Of a DNA stretch of 64,000 nt, positions 17,986 through 26,558 are shown piece after piece (within the stretch, counting starts at the first letter, position 1; every line of letters begins with the position of its first letter). The translations under genes were made by a program, and so were the position numbers. Under the pieces are notes generated by a model. That model was not told the DNA's origin. It ran no database searches and worked only from the letters and a program-made list of their open reading frames with translations. The stretch is taken from contig JAWKLD010000001.1 of the NCBI GenBank assembly GCA_041392855.1, positions 2,218,001-2,282,000 on the forward strand, given 5' to 3'. Origin of the DNA: Flavipsychrobacter sp. Its GTDB lineage: Bacteria > Bacteroidota > Bacteroidia > Chitinophagales > Chitinophagaceae.

Positions 17986-19566
17986 ATGAAATTCATAAAC
18001 AAGACCTCTCTTTCCATGATACTTATTTGCATCATTGGTTATTTGTCAATGTTTAACAGTAGTGGCTCCTACACAAGTAATGGCGGACGAACTGGTGCAT
18101 CTTTTGATAATGGAACCTGCTCTAACGGCACAAGTTGTCATAGCAGTTCTGGTTCATTCTCCCCTACTACAACACTACAACTTTTTGACGGGTCGACTGC
18201 TGTAACGAGCTATACAGCAAACCATAGCTATACATTACGTATCACTATTAGTTCTTCAGGAACTAACTCTAACACCAAATACGGATTTCAAGCAGTTAGT
18301 GTCAAATCCAGCAATAATAGCAACGTTAGTGGCTGGGGAACTATGCCATCAGGCACTAAAACAGTAACTATAAGTGGCCGTACTTATGCTTCCCATAGTA
18401 CAAGGCTTACAAGTGGTGTTATTAATATACCGTGGACATCTCCTGTTACTAGTACAGGAAATATCACTTTTTATGCAGCAGGCTTAGTTGCCGATGGAAA
18501 CTTTCAACAAACAAATGATAATGTAGCAACCTCATCTCTAACTATATCTGCCTCTACAGGTAGTGGCTGTACGAAACCTACAACTACGCCTAATATAACT
18601 CATGTTAAATGCTTTGGTGATAACACAGGTGCAATTAATATTACTACTTCTGGCGGCAGCTCACCTTTCAGTTTCGATTGGACCGGCCCTAGTTCTTTTT
18701 CATCTACAGCCCAAAATATTAGTTATGTAAAAGCTGGACAATATCGCCTTATAATTACTGCTACAGGAGGCTGCAAGGATACTATATACCCTATTATCAA
18801 TCAACCTGCTTCTAAAATTTCATTGACCAAATCTTCTGATGCAGCTTTCTGTATTGGTGATAATATACCATTAACAGCCTCAGCAACAGGGGGCACCGGT
18901 ACACTTGCATATACTTGGCTAGGACCATTAAGCTTTACATCTAATAGTAAAACACCTGCTATTTCACCAGCTATGGTAAACCATACTGGTAAATATTCAA
19001 TAACTGTTACAGATGCTAATAACTGCATTGCTACAGATACTGTCAATATACAAGTGGACTCTCTACCTATGATAGATCAAATGATTGTTCAAAAGGTTGC
19101 AGAAAATACTTTCAAATTTTCTATGGACAATCCACGTTATGTAGATAACCAACAATGGATATTTGGAGACGGACTAAATAATTCAAATGCGACTATTACG
19201 CATACCTACACTAGCAAAGGTGCTTTTGTTGCAAAGCTTATTATTTCAAATCATTGTGGTAGTGACACATTCATGAGCAATATTCTAAACTGGCCTACAA
19301 ATATTTATACACTAAAGGATTCTAAAGAACCCATTAAAGTATACCCTAACCCTTGTGATAAAAGTGCAACTATCACTATTTCAAATGACGATACTGTCAA
19401 TGATATTTTAATTATGTCTATTGAAGGTATTTTAGTTTACAAAAAGAGAGCTCTACCGAACTCATCTTTTACAATTAATACACGCTCTTACCCTTCAGGA
19501 CTATACTTAGTGCATTTAAAATCTACGAGCAGTTATTACATCCACTTAATAAAGGTGATTCATTAG
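17986..19566 (+). CDS. Secreted multidomain protein with T9SS type A sorting domain
   Basis: This 526-residue protein has an N-terminal export signal. A first domain (about 25-190) opens with GGRTGASFDNGTCSNGTSCHSSS and resembles the choice-anchor V / Reeler-like domain that carries a Cys...CysHis motif. A SprB-type repeat follows (CFGDNTGAINITTSGG, about 205-270), then an Ig/PKD-like pair including WIFGDGLNNSNATITHTY. The C-terminal ~75 residues (VYPNPCDKSATITIS ... SGLYLVHL) are a T9SS type A sorting domain, so the protein is exported and probably surface-attached. The ligand is unknown. Confidence 0.85.
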   Translation: MKFINKTSLSMILICIIGYLSMFNSSGSYTSNGGRTGASFDNGTCSNGTSCHSSSGSFSPTTTLQLFDGSTAVTSYTANHSYTLRITISSSGTNSNTKYGFQAVSVKSSNNSNVSGWGTMPSGTKTVTISGRTYASHSTRLTSGVINIPWTSPVTSTGNITFYAAGLVADGNFQQTNDNVATSSLTISASTGSGCTKPTTTPNITHVKCFGDNTGAINITTSGGSSPFSFDWTGPSSFSSTAQNISYVKAGQYRLIITATGGCKDTIYPIINQPASKISLTKSSDAAFCIGDNIPLTASATGGTGTLAYTWLGPLSFTSNSKTPAISPAMVNHTGKYSITVTDANNCIATDTVNIQVDSLPMIDQMIVQKVAENTFKFSMDNPRYVDNQQWIFGDGLNNSNATITHTYTSKGAFVAKLIISNHCGSDTFMSNILNWPTNIYTLKDSKEPIKVYPNPCDKSATITISNDDTVNDILIMSIEGILVYKKRALPNSSFTINTRSYPSGLYLVHLKSTSSYYIHLIKVIH

Positions 19567-19586
19567 AATATATAATATACTCATGT

Positions 19587-19620
19587 ATTAAAATGCCACC
19601 TTTTCAGGTGGCATTTTAAT
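19587..19620. terminator. Bidirectional terminator between the T9SS cargo gene and kbl
   Basis: ATTAAAATGCCACC / GGTGGCATTTTAAT is a perfect 14-bp stem with a 6-nt loop between convergent genes. Confidence 0.92.
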
Positions 19621-19639
19621 TATACGGTTATCCAATTTT

Positions 19640-20830
19640 TTATTTAATCACTCCTAGATCCTTCCCAACTTTAGTAAATGCTGCTATTGCTTTATCTAAT
19701 TGTTCCTTATTGTGCCCCGCAGATATTTGAACACGAATACGAGCCTCCCCTTTTGGCACTACGGGATAAAAGAAACCAATCACATAGATGCCTTCTTCTA
19801 GCATGCTTGCAGCCATCTTTTGCGCTACTACAGCATCATACAACATTATTGGAACAATAGGGTGTGTGCCAGGCTTGATGTCAAAACCAACCGCAGTCAT
19901 CTGCTCTCTAAAATACAATGTATTCTCTTCAAGCTTGTCCCTTAGTTCTGTTGTTTCACTTAACATGTCCAATACAGCTATAGTGGCGCCTACCACTGAT
20001 GGAGCAACAGTATTAGAGAATAAATATGGACGGCTGCGTTGACGTAGCATGTCTATTATCTCTTTCTTACCACTAGTAAAACCACCAGATGCACCACCCA
20101 AGGCTTTACCCAAAGTACTTGTAATTATATCTATTCTATCCATCACACCACATAGCTCATGCACACCTCTACCATTTTTACCCATAAAACCCGAAGAATG
20201 GCTTTCGTCTATCATCACTAACGCATCATATTTATCCGCTAAGTCACAAATTTTATCTAATTGTGCAATAGTACCATCCATTGAAAAAACAGAGTCTGTA
20301 ACAATTAGCCTCGTTCTAGCTCCGGCATGTGCTTTTAGCTGTTCTTCCAAGTCAGCCATGTCATTATGCTTGTATCTCGCCCTTTGTGCTTTACAAAGAC
20401 GAACACCATCAATGATAGACGCATGATTTAATGTATCAGAAATAATAACATCTTCACTATTCAATAATGGCTCAAAAACACCACCATTAGCATCAAAACA
20501 AGCAACGTATAGTATCGTATCCTCCGCACCAACAAATTTTGACAACTTTTCCTCCAGCTCTTTATGTATATCCTGCGTACCACATATAAAACGAACAGAG
20601 CTCATCCCATAACCACGATTATCTATCGTCTTGTGTGCCGCTTCTATAACTTTAGAGTGCGAAGACAGACCCAAATAGTTATTAGCACAAAAATTAAGCA
20701 CTTTCTTTCCATTAACTGTAATCTCTGCACCTTGTTCAGATTCTATAAACCTTTCATTCTTATATAAACCTGAATCTTGGATTTCTTTTAACTCTTCTTG
20801 TAATCTATTGTAGAAAGATGGACTTGACAT
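19640..20830 (-). CDS. kbl: Glycine C-acetyltransferase (2-amino-3-ketobutyrate CoA ligase)
   Basis: This PLP enzyme of the alpha-oxoamine synthase family interconverts glycine + acetyl-CoA and 2-amino-3-ketobutyrate, in threonine breakdown. Blocks typical of Kbl are [45 protein letters not shown] and [17 protein letters not shown]. The PLP lysine lies in [13 protein letters not shown] (Lys242). The length of 396 matches the family. Its usual partner threonine dehydrogenase (tdh) is not adjacent. Serine palmitoyltransferase is a related alternative but fits less well. Confidence 0.94.
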   Translation of the reverse strand: MSSPSFYNRLQEELKEIQDSGLYKNERFIESEQGAEITVNGKKVLNFCANNYLGLSSHSKVIEAAHKTIDNRGYGMSSVRFICGTQDIHKELEEKLSKFVGAEDTILYVACFDANGGVFEPLLNSEDVIISDTLNHASIIDGVRLCKAQRARYKHNDMADLEEQLKAHAGARTRLIVTDSVFSMDGTIAQLDKICDLADKYDALVMIDESHSSGFMGKNGRGVHELCGVMDRIDIITSTLGKALGGASGGFTSGKKEIIDMLRQRSRPYLFSNTVAPSVVGATIAVLDMLSETTELRDKLEENTLYFREQMTAVGFDIKPGTHPIVPIMLYDAVVAQKMAASMLEEGIYVIGFFYPVVPKGEARIRVQISAGHNKEQLDKAIAAFTKVGKDLGVIK

Positions 20831-20988
20831 ATTTATTTAATTTTAGAGCAAAGTAAATGTAATCCTCTTATTTATCAATGCTTCTTGTGGAGAACTTATA
20901 CTTTCTTTCTTAAAGTAATGTAAAAAACAGGCAGAAATATATTAGAGAAACTGAGCTTCTGCTACCTTTACCTGTATATTTAGACTAT

Positions 20989-21708
20989 TTGAAAAGACTA
21001 CTCATCATATTACTTTTATTACCATTGAGCATGGTTGCGCAGACTTTAACTGGTCGTGTTGTAGATGAGAAAAATACACCATTATATCCTGTTACAGTGG
21101 TGAATGTAAGCACACAACAAACAACGATCACCTCTAAAGATGGTCTATTTTCAATACCCGTAAAAGATGGGCAACAAGTAACTTTTTCATTTATTGGCTA
21201 TGACGTAACAGAGTATATTGTTTCGGCAGGCACACCTACGCAAAACATCAAAATAAATATGCACCCTTTGTCGTACAGACTTAATGAATTTGTACTAAGG
21301 CCTAAGTATACTCCTTATCAGATCGATTCTATTGAAAAGCAAAGAATCTACGCGCCTGCGCTATCAAGGACACACAGCTCTGTAATGAGCCCAGTTTCAT
21401 TCGTAGCAGAACGATTGTCAGGTAGAAGCAAGCAGATATTCCGATTTCAAAAAAGCCTGACACAATGGGAAAATAGCCGATTTATTGACACACGCTATAC
21501 AAGACCTTTAGTACAACAGCTTACCAACCTTAGCGGAGATACATTAGGGTATTTTATGAGCATACACCCTATGGAGTATGATTTTGCCAGAGCAGCTACG
21601 GAACTGGAACTGAAAATGTGGATCAGATATAATTATAGAACTTGGCGGGAAAAAGGAAGTCCCATTGACAGTTCTATTTTTAATCTTTCTATCGAAAAGC
21701 CCGAATAA
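20989..21708 (+). CDS. Secreted protein with carboxypeptidase-like regulatory domain
   Basis: This 239-residue protein begins at a TTG codon (MKRLLIILLLLPLSMVAQ), which gives a clean signal peptide; no in-frame ATG lies before it. Residues 20-95 form a CarboxypepD_reg-like/CNA-B type beta-sandwich (LTGRVVDEKNTPLYPVTVVN ... FSFIGYDVTEYIV), common at the start of TonB-dependent receptors. Here the domain stands alone, followed by about 140 unassigned residues. It may sit in the periplasm or on the outer membrane. The flavin reductase gene follows 30 bp downstream. Confidence 0.75.
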   Translation: MKRLLIILLLLPLSMVAQTLTGRVVDEKNTPLYPVTVVNVSTQQTTITSKDGLFSIPVKDGQQVTFSFIGYDVTEYIVSAGTPTQNIKINMHPLSYRLNEFVLRPKYTPYQIDSIEKQRIYAPALSRTHSSVMSPVSFVAERLSGRSKQIFRFQKSLTQWENSRFIDTRYTRPLVQQLTNLSGDTLGYFMSIHPMEYDFARAATELELKMWIRYNYRTWREKGSPIDSSIFNLSIEKPE

Positions 21709-21738
21709 GCTATTATATAAATTCAATACCTTTACTAC

Positions 21739-22455
21739 ATGTTACCACAATGGCAAAAAGGTATTGTAACAAAAATTGAACAAGCTACAGCAGGTACACG
21801 TCGTTATTTCATCACCTTACCTGAAGTAGAATGCTTTGACTTTAAGCCGGGACAATTTGTTACAGCTGATTTACCAATACATGAAAAAAGAAATAAACGT
21901 TGGCGTAGTTACAGTATTGCATCTATGCCTGACGGCTCAAATGTAATAGAGCTAGTAATCGTTTATTTAGATGGAGGACTTGGAACAACTTATCTTTTCA
22001 ACCAAATAGACGAAGGTGCAGAAGTAATACTAAGAGGCCCTCAAGGGGTATTTACGATGCCTGACCACCTTGATACAGACTTCTTCTTTATATGCACAGG
22101 CACTGGTATTGCTCCATTCAGAAGCATGTTACACTACATCAAAGAACATAATATACCTCATAAAAAATTACATCTAATTTTTGGCACACGTACCCAAAAA
22201 GACTTGCTCTATTTTGATGAAATGAAGCAACTTGAAAAAGAATTAGATGGCTTTCATTATCATCCTGTATTATCTAGAGAAAAATGGGATGGAGAAGAAG
22301 GTTATGTGCATGATGTATACGAAAGAATATGCGCCAATAAACCTGAAGCTCAATTCATGTTATGTGGTTGGAAAATGATGGTTGACGATGCTAGAAAAAG
22401 ACTAGCGGAAATGGGATACGATAAAAAGCAGATTCACTTTGAACTATACGGCTAG
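21739..22455 (+). CDS. Ferredoxin--NADP(+) reductase family flavoprotein
   Basis: This 238-residue FNR-type oxidoreductase has an N-terminal FAD-binding barrel with the flavin signature RSYS (R56-S59, in RWRSYSIASMPDG) and a C-terminal NAD(P)-binding domain with CTGTGIAPFRSM and MLCGWKMMVDDARKRL near the end. It would pass electrons between NAD(P)H and a small carrier or an oxygenase. No [2Fe-2S] domain is fused. Its last 12 bp overlap the convergent CLF-like gene of the pigment-type cluster. A role as reductase partner to the halogenase-like enzyme is conceivable but is only inference. Confidence 0.88.
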   Translation: MLPQWQKGIVTKIEQATAGTRRYFITLPEVECFDFKPGQFVTADLPIHEKRNKRWRSYSIASMPDGSNVIELVIVYLDGGLGTTYLFNQIDEGAEVILRGPQGVFTMPDHLDTDFFFICTGTGIAPFRSMLHYIKEHNIPHKKLHLIFGTRTQKDLLYFDEMKQLEKELDGFHYHPVLSREKWDGEEGYVHDVYERICANKPEAQFMLCGWKMMVDDARKRLAEMGYDKKQIHFELYG

Positions 22456-23457
22456 CTCTACATACCAGCAGTTGTAATAATGCATGAAGTGATTTACAAT
22501 AATCACTTTTCTGATTTTTTCAGGTCGGTCAGTCCTAAATAAAGAATCAGACAATTCCCTATCAACTAACAATGACAATGCGTAAGCACTACTTACCGCA
22601 TACTCCCCACATAAGTGCTTGAATGACGTTTGACATACATCCTTAAATATATTTTCTCTTAGCTGTGTGTAAAATTCGCTAGTAGATTTATCTCCACTAT
22701 CGCCCAATAAAACTAAATCTACGTTTTGTTCATGACATTGGGCAAAGCCACTAACCTTTTCAATAGCGGCATTTGTATCTTTTGTTGAAAAGCAATACAC
22801 ATCTTTAACACAAGCAACATTATCTTTTAAAGGCTTTCCTGAGACAACAAAAAAAGTTGCTCCTTCTCCCGCTACTGCACCTGTATTAATACCCTCAAGT
22901 ACCTCATGCTGCTCTAAGTTATTAGAAGTATAAACCCGCCCTCTTTGCAATGCTGCAATACTACCATCGGTTAATTCATCCAAACCACCTGTTAACACAA
23001 ATTCACTAGGGTTATCATTTAGATACAACTGTGTATTGATCATAGCATGTTCAAAAGAATGACCACGGTGTACATATGTCATATTATGACCATTACATTT
23101 AGTATGTAATGCTATTTGTCCTGCTACAGTATTATGTGTTGATTGTATAAAAGCAGTAGGTGTTAGCATCTGCTCTTCCTGATCTATCAATTTCTTCAAA
23201 AAAACCTCTGTATCTGCCAAGCAGCCCATTGCTGTTCCTGCAGAAAGGGCATCCGCTTTTTCTAAGCCCACTTTTTCTAATGCTATCGTAGATGCACCAA
23301 TACCCATTCTAACAGCCTTGCTCATTCTACGTAGCTGCATTGGTTTTATATACGCAGTATAGTCCGGTTCTGCTGCATATAAGCAACTAGTCGGATAACT
23401 ACCCTCTTTACCTCCGTCTCCACTTATTGACCCTACACTGTTTATATACAATTCCAT
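22444..23457 (-). CDS. Beta-ketoacyl synthase-like protein lacking catalytic residues (chain-length-factor-like)
   Basis: This 337-residue KAS-fold protein starts at the ATG at 23457 (MELYINSVGSISGDGG), 2 bp after the upstream KAS stop codon. Thiolase-fold features are recognisable (MSKAVRMGIGASTIALEKVGL, TPTAFIQSTHNTVAGQIALH, TGGLDELTDGSIAAL). The nucleophile elbow reads MTYVHRGHSFEHAM with no cysteine (expected near residues 131-133), and the two His motifs are replaced (LLGDSGDKST; KHLCGEYAVSSA). This is the pattern of the non-catalytic partner in KAS/CLF pairs. It is the last gene of the cluster. Confidence 0.85.
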   Translation of the reverse strand: MELYINSVGSISGDGGKEGSYPTSCLYAAEPDYTAYIKPMQLRRMSKAVRMGIGASTIALEKVGLEKADALSAGTAMGCLADTEVFLKKLIDQEEQMLTPTAFIQSTHNTVAGQIALHTKCNGHNMTYVHRGHSFEHAMINTQLYLNDNPSEFVLTGGLDELTDGSIAALQRGRVYTSNNLEQHEVLEGINTGAVAGEGATFFVVSGKPLKDNVACVKDVYCFSTKDTNAAIEKVSGFAQCHEQNVDLVLLGDSGDKSTSEFYTQLRENIFKDVCQTSFKHLCGEYAVSSAYALSLLVDRELSDSLFRTDRPEKIRKVIIVNHFMHYYNCWYVELAV

Positions 23458-23459
23458 AC

Positions 23460-24656
23460 TTAGCACTTTGATAAAATTAAAGAGGAACAATTACCTCCAA
23501 AACCAAAAGAGTTAGATAAAACGTTATTAATATTTTGACCAGTCATCAACTCTGTAACTGGCTTCCACGTAACATCTTCCATTTGAGTTTTCCATCTCAT
23601 GTTTGGATATACAATACCTTCCTTTATACTCATAACAGAAAACACAGCCTCTACTCCACCCGCAGCACCCAAGGTATGCCCTGTATAAGCTTTTGTTGAT
23701 GAGGCTAAAGGTATCATCCCTTTAAACACTTTTTCTATTGCCATACCCTCAGCGCTATCATTATTTGCTGTTCCTGTTCCGTGCAGATTGATGTAGTCTA
23801 TATCTTCCGGTTTTAATCCTGCTCTTTTCAATGCATTGGTCATTGCTAGTTGATTCCCAATGCCATCAGGAGATGAAGCAGTCTGGTGAAATGCGTCATT
23901 GGCATTTGCAAAGCCACTTACAAAACACTGCCCTTCGGCATCAAAATGCTTTAGCGCTTTCTCACTCATTAACACAACATATCCTGCACCTTCCCCAAGA
24001 TTCAGCCCTCTTCTATTGTTATCAAATGGTTGGCATTCTTCCCTATCTAATATCATAAGGGTATTAAAACCATTTAAAGTAAATTTTGACAACCCATCTG
24101 CACCGCCAGCAATTGCAACATCTAACATACCTGCTTCTATCATTTGCGCAGCCATCATAATACTATTTGCAGAAGAAGAACAAGCCGTACTAATGGTTGT
24201 TACAAAATCATTGATATTAAAATGTGTTGCAACTAATTCTGTTATCGCACCACACTCATGATTTATGATCTTATTACAATCCACACTATTGGCATCCTGC
24301 TTAAAAGCATCATACACTCCTTCAGTCAAATCCATTCCACCAACTGTATTAGCGGAATAAAACCCTACACGCAAACCATCTGATTTTTCTTGATAAGGCC
24401 CCCATGCCTCTTGAACGGCAATAGCACTTAACAAGGCCGTTCGAGGCCATTCCTTACTAACGCCTACAATTTCTGCTAACTCTTCATTCGTCTTCTTTAC
24501 TTCACCTACAGGTATCTCCTTTTGCCAATGCGTAGCCAAATGGTCTGCATAACCTATACCAGACTTGCCTTCAATTAATGCTTGCTTGCATTCGTCGCTG
24601 TTATTACCAATAGCAGTAATGATACCTGTATTTACTATATAAGCTTTTGTAGCCAT
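23460..24656 (-). CDS. Beta-ketoacyl-ACP synthase (KAS II/FabF-like), flexirubin/aryl-polyene type
   Basis: This 398-residue condensing enzyme has a complete catalytic triad: Cys159 in TISTACSSSANS, His292 in NLHGTGTANND, and His327 in STKAYTGHTLGAAGG (Lys322 in the same block). It would elongate an acyl- or aryl-ACP chain with malonyl-ACP. Its start codon abuts the stop of the half-length KAS-like gene, and a CLF-like gene follows within 2 bp, so the three are probably made together. Such tight KAS sets, away from fatty-acid synthesis genes, are typical of flexirubin and aryl-polyene loci. Confidence 0.93.
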   Translation of the reverse strand: MATKAYIVNTGIITAIGNNSDECKQALIEGKSGIGYADHLATHWQKEIPVGEVKKTNEELAEIVGVSKEWPRTALLSAIAVQEAWGPYQEKSDGLRVGFYSANTVGGMDLTEGVYDAFKQDANSVDCNKIINHECGAITELVATHFNINDFVTTISTACSSSANSIMMAAQMIEAGMLDVAIAGGADGLSKFTLNGFNTLMILDREECQPFDNNRRGLNLGEGAGYVVLMSEKALKHFDAEGQCFVSGFANANDAFHQTASSPDGIGNQLAMTNALKRAGLKPEDIDYINLHGTGTANNDSAEGMAIEKVFKGMIPLASSTKAYTGHTLGAAGGVEAVFSVMSIKEGIVYPNMRWKTQMEDVTWKPVTELMTGQNINNVLSNSFGFGGNCSSLILSKC

Positions 24657-25268
24657 CTAGTCTTTTGAATATATTTCTTTAATATTATCTACTGTAAAAC
24701 TGTTGCCTATATCACTTTTCGAAACCCAATACATCGCCACATCCTTACTATCGTCAAAAGCATCTACCCAGCCAAAAAGGCAAGCTTTCATACCTCTATT
24801 ATTCAACAAGTCTGAAACATAATAATGGATCTCTTCTATGTCAAATCTATAACTTACTAAACTTGCTTGTTCCCCTTTAAAGCCATGCCTAATACATATT
24901 TCCCCAAGCATAATGTTAGGCAGTGTGTATACAAACAAAGCTGGACTAGGTATAGACTCTGTAGTTTTTAAGTATTTCTTATCTACATCTATGCATCCAT
25001 GATGGGTCATTAATACAACAGCTATATTGCTCTTATCAATTTCGGATATGATCGAATCATTTTCCTCCAACAAAACCTCTGTACCCAACCACGCCCATTT
25101 ACATAACAAGTCCATTTTAAAGAACTTCATGTAATTGTATTCCTTGTACCTATAGAATTCTTCCGGTGTTGCTAAAACTTTAGTTTCATCGTCGAATACC
25201 ATCTCTTTCCCATCCTTAATAAAAGAATGGTTATCAATACGTACCGAACTTATTATAGACAACTCCAC
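24657..25268 (-). CDS. Half-length KAS-fold protein without catalytic cysteine
   Basis: This 203-residue protein resembles only the N-terminal half of a beta-ketoacyl synthase: SNIAVVLMTHHGCIDVD and then IPSPALFVYTLPNIMLGEICIRHGFKGEQ, followed by a region matching the nucleophile elbow that reads ASLVSYRFDIEEIHYYV with no Cys. LFGWVDAF corresponds to the GGADA strand. There is no second half with the His motifs. It is not obviously a broken gene: the frame is intact and it is packed between cluster members with 14-bp and 0-bp gaps. The function is unknown, possibly a structural or partner subunit. Confidence 0.7.
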   Translation of the reverse strand: MELSIISSVRIDNHSFIKDGKEMVFDDETKVLATPEEFYRYKEYNYMKFFKMDLLCKWAWLGTEVLLEENDSIISEIDKSNIAVVLMTHHGCIDVDKKYLKTTESIPSPALFVYTLPNIMLGEICIRHGFKGEQASLVSYRFDIEEIHYYVSDLLNNRGMKACLFGWVDAFDDSKDVAMYWVSKSDIGNSFTVDNIKEIYSKD

Positions 25269-25282
25269 TTAATGAATCTTTT

Positions 25283-26518
25283 TTAATTATTCCCAGTTGC
25301 AGCAAGATATTTTGCCAAACCTTTCACATTCTTCTCATGGTTTTTCACAAATGGGTTATCCTCATCCCAAACATACCCTGCCAATACCGAACATATCTGT
25401 CCCTTTATATCTTCTCTGGGATTAGGGGTAAAGAATATCTCATGCAAAGTTCCATCATACCAACAATCAACATATGTTCTGAACACATCAATACCTTGCA
25501 TCATCTTATCCATGTACTCTTTTTGCCAATCAACCTTTTCCCCTTTTAATGTTCTTATTACTAAATGAGCAGCTAATTGAGCAGACACTGCTGCCAGTGT
25601 AACTCCTGATGAAAAAATTGGATCTAAAAACTCAGTTACATTTCCTGTCAACACATAGCCATCTCCATAAAAGGAGTCAGTAGTAACGCTCCAGCTCTGT
25701 AACACTCTAGGCTCCCATACAAAATCAGCATCTACAAATCTATCTGCTATTGTTGGTTCTGTAGCTATTAGTGCTCTCAATTGTTCTTCTGGAGTGTCTT
25801 CAAATTGATCAAAAAAGTCTGGATCTCCAACAAAACCTACAGAAGTATTGCCGTTAGAGAAAGGGATTACCCATATCCAAGTACTTGGATTATGTACTAT
25901 TGCTATTATTCTATTGGGTTCATGTACCTGTGCCCTTTTAGGGTCTGTTATATGGCAGAAAAGTGCTTTCTTTGGTGGCAACTTTGCCGCTCTCTCAAGC
26001 CCAAACATTCTTGGGATTACCCTTCCATATCCACTACCATCTACTATAAACTTCGCCTTTATCTCCTTAAAACCTTCTTTTGTCTCTACCGTAGTTATTG
26101 AATGGTCATTATGAAACTTAATATCTGTGACTCCCGTTTCATATGCAATATTAATCCCCATTTTCTCACACTCACTAGCTAAAGCCGTATCAAAATCTGC
26201 GCGTGGCACTTGCCAAGTCCATTTCCACCCCGGGGTAAATTGCTGAGAAAAATTAAAGTCACACTTCCTATCACCTTTTACAAATCTTGCACCATCCTTT
26301 TGTTGAAACCCTTGCTGTTTAACTACATCTAATAGCTTTGCCTCTTCAAGAGCCTCCATACATCGGGGTAGCAGACTTTCACCTATTACAAAACGAGGGA
26401 ATTTCATCTTTTCAACTACCTGAACAGACAACCCGTTTTGATGCATAATAGACGCTGCAATACTGCCAGATGGCCCTGCGCCAATAACTAAAACATCTAC
26501 TTCATTTAGGATACTCAT
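25283..26518 (-). CDS. FAD-dependent oxidoreductase, flavin-dependent halogenase-like
   Basis: This 411-residue flavoprotein has an N-terminal GAGPSG (13-18), the GES loop in FVIGESLLP (46-48), KDGARF with Lys74, WIWVIPF (214-220, a WxWxIP motif) and FLDPIFSSG (297-305). WxWxIP, the GES loop and the KxGxxF lysine are hallmarks of flavin-dependent halogenases acting on phenolic or carrier-bound substrates; related flavin monooxygenases and geranylgeranyl reductases share only part of the set. In a flexirubin-type locus it could chlorinate or hydroxylate the aromatic end. It would need FADH2 from a separate reductase. Confidence 0.82.
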   Translation of the reverse strand: MSILNEVDVLVIGAGPSGSIAASIMHQNGLSVQVVEKMKFPRFVIGESLLPRCMEALEEAKLLDVVKQQGFQQKDGARFVKGDRKCDFNFSQQFTPGWKWTWQVPRADFDTALASECEKMGINIAYETGVTDIKFHNDHSITTVETKEGFKEIKAKFIVDGSGYGRVIPRMFGLERAAKLPPKKALFCHITDPKRAQVHEPNRIIAIVHNPSTWIWVIPFSNGNTSVGFVGDPDFFDQFEDTPEEQLRALIATEPTIADRFVDADFVWEPRVLQSWSVTTDSFYGDGYVLTGNVTEFLDPIFSSGVTLAAVSAQLAAHLVIRTLKGEKVDWQKEYMDKMMQGIDVFRTYVDCWYDGTLHEIFFTPNPREDIKGQICSVLAGYVWDEDNPFVKNHEKNVKGLAKYLAATGNN

Positions 26519-26558
26519 AGGGGCAAACTATCAAAAAAAATAATAATCTAAGAAAGTA

